Both the position numbers and the translations under genes were made by a program. From NCBI RefSeq assembly GCF_022695595.1, contig NZ_CP074380.1:4872501-4936500 (forward strand): DNA of 64,000 nucleotides, read 5' to 3'. This DNA is from Streptomyces sp. MST-110588. Its GTDB lineage: Bacteria > Actinomycetota > Actinomycetes > Streptomycetales > Streptomycetaceae. Below are positions 60,679 through 64,000 of the stretch, in pieces (positions within the stretch are counted from its first letter, which is position 1; each line of letters starts with the position of its first letter). The notes under the pieces are model-generated. The model saw only the letters and a program-made list of their open reading frames with translations, did no database searches and was not told where the DNA came from.

Positions 60679-61964
60679 GCTCCTCGTTCCACGAGATGTG
60701 GCGGGACCTGCGGCCCCTGGGCCGCGCCGCCGACACCGGCGGCTACCGCCGTTTCGCCTGGACCGGCGCGGACGCCGACTGCCGCGCCTGGTTCCGGGAC
60801 CAGGCGCGCTCCCGGGGCCTTGAGTACGAGCTGGACCGCAACGGCAACCAGTGGGCCTGGCTCGGCGACCCGGCGGCCGGTGACGCGGTCGTCACCGGCT
60901 CGCACCTGGACTCCGTACCGGACGGCGGCGCCTTCGACGGCCCGCTCGGCGTCGTCTCCTCGTTCGCCGCCCTGGACGAACTGCGCGAGCGCGGCCGGGA
61001 GTTGAGCCGCCCGCTGGCCGTCGTCAACTTCGGTGACGAGGAGGGCGCCCGCTTCGGGCTGGCCTGCGTGGGCTCCCGGCTGACCGCCGGCCAGCTCAGC
61101 CCCGAGAAGGCGCGTGAACTGCGGGACGCCGACGGTGTGACGCTGCCGCAGGCCATGGAACGCGCCGGGTACGACCCCGCGGCCATCGGCCCCGACCCCG
61201 AACGCCTGGCCCGGATCGGCGCGTTCATCGAACTCCACGTCGAACAGGGCCGGGCGCTGGACCTCTCCGGCGACCCGGTCGGTATCGCCTCCGCCATCTG
61301 GCCGCACGGCCGCTGGCGGTTCGACTTCCACGGCGAGGCCAACCACGCGGGCACCACCCGCCTGGCGGACCGCCGCGACCCGATGCTCACCTACGCCACC
61401 ACCGTCCTGGCCGCCCGCAAGCGCGCCGAACTGGCCGGGGCCCTGGCGACCTTCGGCAAGGTGGCCGTCGAGCCGAACGGCGTCAACGCCATCCCGTCGC
61501 TGGTCCGCGGCTGGCTGGACTCCCGCGCGGCGGACCAGGGGACCCTGGACACCGTCGTCGCCGCGATCGAACAGGCGGCCGTGGAGTGCGGCGAGCGGGA
61601 CGGCGTCGAGGTGCGCGTCACCCGCGAGTCCTTCACGCCTGTCGTGGAGTTCCGGCACGCCCTGCGGGACGAACTGGCGCGCATCCTCGGCGGTACGGCG
61701 GACCGGCCGGGACCCGGCCGTACGGGCGCACCGGAATCCGGCCGTACGGCTGCACCGGAATCCGGCCGTACGGGCGTACCCGTGCTCGGCACCGGCGCCG
61801 GACATGACGCGGGTATTTTGTCCGCGAGTGTCCCCACCGCCATGCTGTTCGTACGCAACCCCACCGGCGTCTCGCACTCCCCGGCCGAATCCGCGGCCGA
61901 GGACGACTGCGTCGCCGGGGTGACCGCACTCGCCGACGTACTGGAGGGCCTGGCGTGCAGGTGA
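60675..61964 (+). CDS. M20 family amidohydrolase (allantoate/N-carbamoyl amino-acid type) in the hut operon
   Basis: 429 residues. Metal ligands HLDS in [21 protein letters not shown] in [12 protein letters not shown] in ELHVEQG, and H in [25 protein letters not shown] is the dimer/substrate region. Family members hydrolyse N-carbamoyl, N-formyl or ureido amino acids. No hutG (N-formylglutamate amidohydrolase) is seen, so this enzyme may hydrolyse N-formylglutamate, a plausible but untested function. Its catalytic region is broken by a 24-bp in-frame repeat (GRTGAPES units, near residues 347-370). Overlaps hutF by 10 nt. Confidence 0.85.
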   Translation: MSSSFHEMWRDLRPLGRAADTGGYRRFAWTGADADCRAWFRDQARSRGLEYELDRNGNQWAWLGDPAAGDAVVTGSHLDSVPDGGAFDGPLGVVSSFAALDELRERGRELSRPLAVVNFGDEEGARFGLACVGSRLTAGQLSPEKARELRDADGVTLPQAMERAGYDPAAIGPDPERLARIGAFIELHVEQGRALDLSGDPVGIASAIWPHGRWRFDFHGEANHAGTTRLADRRDPMLTYATTVLAARKRAELAGALATFGKVAVEPNGVNAIPSLVRGWLDSRAADQGTLDTVVAAIEQAAVECGERDGVEVRVTRESFTPVVEFRHALRDELARILGGTADRPGPGRTGAPESGRTAAPESGRTGVPVLGTGAGHDAGILSASVPTAMLFVRNPTGVSHSPAESAAEDDCVAGVTALADVLEGLACR

Positions 61965-63340
61965 CGCCGCGCGACACACCGACCGGACCCGGGACGGAAC
62001 CGAAGACGTACTGGCTGGAGCACGCCTGGCTCGGCGCGCACGTCGAGCCGGATGTCGCGGTGGACACCGACCTGTCCACCGGCCGCGTCACCGCCGTACG
62101 GCTCCAGGTCCCCGCCCCGCCGCCCGGCGCCACCGCCTTGCGCGGCCTGACGATCCCGGGCCTGGCCAACGCCCACTCGCACGCCTTCCACCGCGCCCTG
62201 CGCGGCACCGTCCAGGTCGGCTCCGGCACTTTCTGGACCTGGCGCGAGGTGATGTACCAGGTCGCCTCCCGGCTCACCCCGCAGACGTACTACGACCTCG
62301 CGCGGGCGGTGTACGCGGAGATGGCGCTGGCCGGCATCACCTGCGTGGGGGAGTTCCACTACCTCCACCACGCGCCGGGCGGCACCCGCTACGCCGACCC
62401 CAACGCGATGGGCGAGGCCCTGATCGCGGCGGCCACCGACGCGGGCATCCGCATCACCCTCCTGGACACCGCCTATCTCTCCGCCGGCTTCGGCGCCGCC
62501 CCCAGCCACCACCAGCTCCGCTTCTCCGACGGCACCGCCGACGCCTGGGCGGAGCGGGTCACGGCCCTGAAGACGGACGACGTCCACGCCCGCGTCGGCG
62601 CGGCCGTCCACTCCGTACGCGCCGTCCCCGCCGGCCAGATGGGCACCGTCGCCGACTGGGCCCGGGAGCGCCGCGCCCCCCTGCACGTCCACCTCTCCGA
62701 ACAGACCGCGGAGAACGACGCCTGCCGGGAAGCCCACGGCCGCACCCCTGCCCAGCTCCTGGCCGACCACGGCGTCCTGGGCCGCCGTACCGTCGCCGTC
62801 CACGCCACCCACCTGACCGCCGAGGACATACGGCTGCTGGGCTCCCACTCCACCGGCGTGTGTATGTGCCCCACCACCGAACGGGACCTCGCCGACGGCA
62901 TCGGGCCCGCCACCCGCCTCCAGGCCGCCGGCAGCCGGCTCTCGCTCGGCAGCGACAGCCATGCCGTCATCGACCTCCTCGAAGAGGCCCGCGCCATGGA
63001 ACTCAACGAGCGCCTCAGCAGCCGCACCCGGGGCCACTGGACGGCGGCGGCGCTGCTGCGCGCCGCGACCGCCGACGGCCACGCGGCCCTGGGCTGGGAC
63101 GAGGCGGGCACCATCGAGCCGGGCGCGCTCGCCGACTTCACCACCCTCGCGCTGGACTCGGTCCGCACGGCGGGCCCACCGCCCAGGCTGGGCGCCGAGA
63201 CGGCCGTATTCGCCGCCTCCAACGCGGATGTCCGCCACACCGTCGTCGGCGGCCGACACGTCGTACGGGACGCAACGCACACCCTCCTCCCCGACGTACC
63301 CGCCGCCCTCGCCCGGTCCATCGCGGCCGTACGCGGCTGA
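61955..63340 (+). CDS. hutF: Formimidoylglutamate deiminase
   Basis: 461 residues from GTG 61955. Amidohydrolase fold: [18 protein letters not shown] (metal-binding HxH), [31 protein letters not shown] and [19 protein letters not shown]. It converts N-formimino-L-glutamate to N-formyl-L-glutamate plus ammonia, the branch used by pseudomonads and streptomycetes. Adjacent genes for hutU and hutI support the assignment. Confidence 0.9.
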   Translation: MQVTPRDTPTGPGTEPKTYWLEHAWLGAHVEPDVAVDTDLSTGRVTAVRLQVPAPPPGATALRGLTIPGLANAHSHAFHRALRGTVQVGSGTFWTWREVMYQVASRLTPQTYYDLARAVYAEMALAGITCVGEFHYLHHAPGGTRYADPNAMGEALIAAATDAGIRITLLDTAYLSAGFGAAPSHHQLRFSDGTADAWAERVTALKTDDVHARVGAAVHSVRAVPAGQMGTVADWARERRAPLHVHLSEQTAENDACREAHGRTPAQLLADHGVLGRRTVAVHATHLTAEDIRLLGSHSTGVCMCPTTERDLADGIGPATRLQAAGSRLSLGSDSHAVIDLLEEARAMELNERLSSRTRGHWTAAALLRAATADGHAALGWDEAGTIEPGALADFTTLALDSVRTAGPPPRLGAETAVFAASNADVRHTVVGGRHVVRDATHTLLPDVPAALARSIAAVRG

Positions 63341-63387
63341 ACCGTACGCCGCCGGACCCCGCGCGGCTGAAAGAGAGCACCCGCACG

Positions 63388-64000
63388 ATGACATCCCCGG
63401 CCACCGGCGCGAACAACGGCGCCCAGACGACCGCCAAGACCACCGCCATCACCAACATCGCCACCCTCGTCACCAACGACCCCTCCCTCGGCGAAGGCCC
63501 CCTCGGTCTGATCCAGGACGCGGCCGTCGTCATCGACGGCGACCGCATCGCGTGGATCGGCAGGACAAGCAAAGCACCGGCCACTGACAACCGCGTCGAC
63601 GCGGCCGGCCGCGCCGCCCTCCCCGGCTTCGTCGACTCCCACTCCCACCTGGTCTTCGCCGGTGACCGCACCGCCGAATTCAACGCTCGCATGTCCGGTC
63701 GCCCGTACTCGGCCGGCGGCATCCGCACCACCGTCGCCGCCACCCGTGCCGCGACCGACGAAGACCTGCACGCGGGCGTCGCCAAGTACACCGCCGAGGC
63801 CCTGCGCCAGGGCACCACCACCCTGGAGACCAAGTCCGGTTACGGCCTGACGGTCGAGGACGAGGCCCGCGCGCTGCGCATCGCCGCCGCGCACACCGAA
63901 GAAGTCACCTTCCTCGGCGCGCACATCGTCTCCCCCGACTACGCCGACGACCCGGCCGGCTACGTCGACCTGGTCACCGGCCCCATGCTCGACGCCTGCG
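63388..64000 (+). CDS. hutI: Imidazolonepropionase (3' end beyond window)
   Basis: First about 204 codons. ATG 63388 follows GAAAGAGAG. Metal-binding [40 protein letters not shown] and [20 protein letters not shown] are diagnostic for imidazolonepropionase, which opens the ring to N-formimino-L-glutamate before hutF. The gene continues past 64000. Confidence 0.93.
   Translation, partial: MTSPATGANNGAQTTAKTTAITNIATLVTNDPSLGEGPLGLIQDAAVVIDGDRIAWIGRTSKAPATDNRVDAAGRAALPGFVDSHSHLVFAGDRTAEFNARMSGRPYSAGGIRTTVAATRAATDEDLHAGVAKYTAEALRQGTTTLETKSGYGLTVEDEARALRIAAAHTEEVTFLGAHIVSPDYADDPAGYVDLVTGPMLDAC

Overview
The window is Streptomyces-type chromosome: very high G+C, a bldA-like tRNA-Leu(UAA) gene, chaplins, rodlins, a SARP regulator, DUF397 and short LuxR proteins. 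Names below rest on motifs and remembered family features; no search was run.

Layout. 1-4.1 kb: end of a cyclopropane-fatty-acid-synthase-like gene, then an FtsX-type ABC exporter (minus). 4.6-10.2 kb: bldA tRNA, a SARP, a TTA-containing TrmB/LuxR-type regulator, a 119-aa TTA-containing protein, a 77-aa membrane peptide and a rhomboid-like protein. 10.4-18.3 kb (minus): DUF5682, MoxR-type AAA ATPase, VWA and SWIM genes, a putative chaperone/conflict-type system whose SWIM gene is frameshifted. 18.7-25.1 kb: PP2C phosphatase, Lrp/AsnC regulator diverging from a PatB/MalY aminotransferase, STAS protein. 25.5-30.4 kb: aerial-surface island with one wall-anchored chaplin, two short chaplins, three rodlins and two unrecognised secreted proteins. 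The rodlins share a composite promoter that looks sigma-BldN-like. 30.6-38.2 kb: Bax-inhibitor-1 protein, small proteins, thiolase, SGNH hydrolase, cystathionine beta-synthase. 38.3-39.9 kb: remnant of an XRE/DUF397 pair and four small CxxC proteins. 40.2-45.5 kb: RpiR and TetR regulators, ankyrin and DUF1707 proteins. 45.3-52.6 kb: a PLP decarboxylase and a hydroxyproline catabolic operon. 52.7-58.8 kb: a second TTA-containing TrmB/LuxR regulator, a 15-aa peptide, a 91-aa protein, a small LuxR protein, then a precursor peptide with two RYIH motifs, a cytochrome P450, a methyltransferase and an MFS exporter. 58.9-64 kb: histidine utilisation genes hutU, an M20 amidohydrolase, hutF and hutI (cut by the window end).

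How the parts connect. The bldA tRNA is the only reader of UUA codons in Streptomyces. Four recognised genes here contain one in-frame TTA: both TrmB/LuxR regulators, the 119-aa protein and the FAD subunit of the hydroxyproline dehydrogenase. The two regulator loci look like copies of one module: regulator, a protein of about 100 aa, and a short peptide ending in a GSL...WD motif. In the second copy the module sits directly upstream of what appears to be a P450-modified (biarylitide-like) RiPP cluster with a double-core precursor. This is the strongest candidate for a new system. Several coding regions also carry in-frame minisatellite expansions, and two genes contain apparent frameshifts in G/C-rich or repeat tracts.
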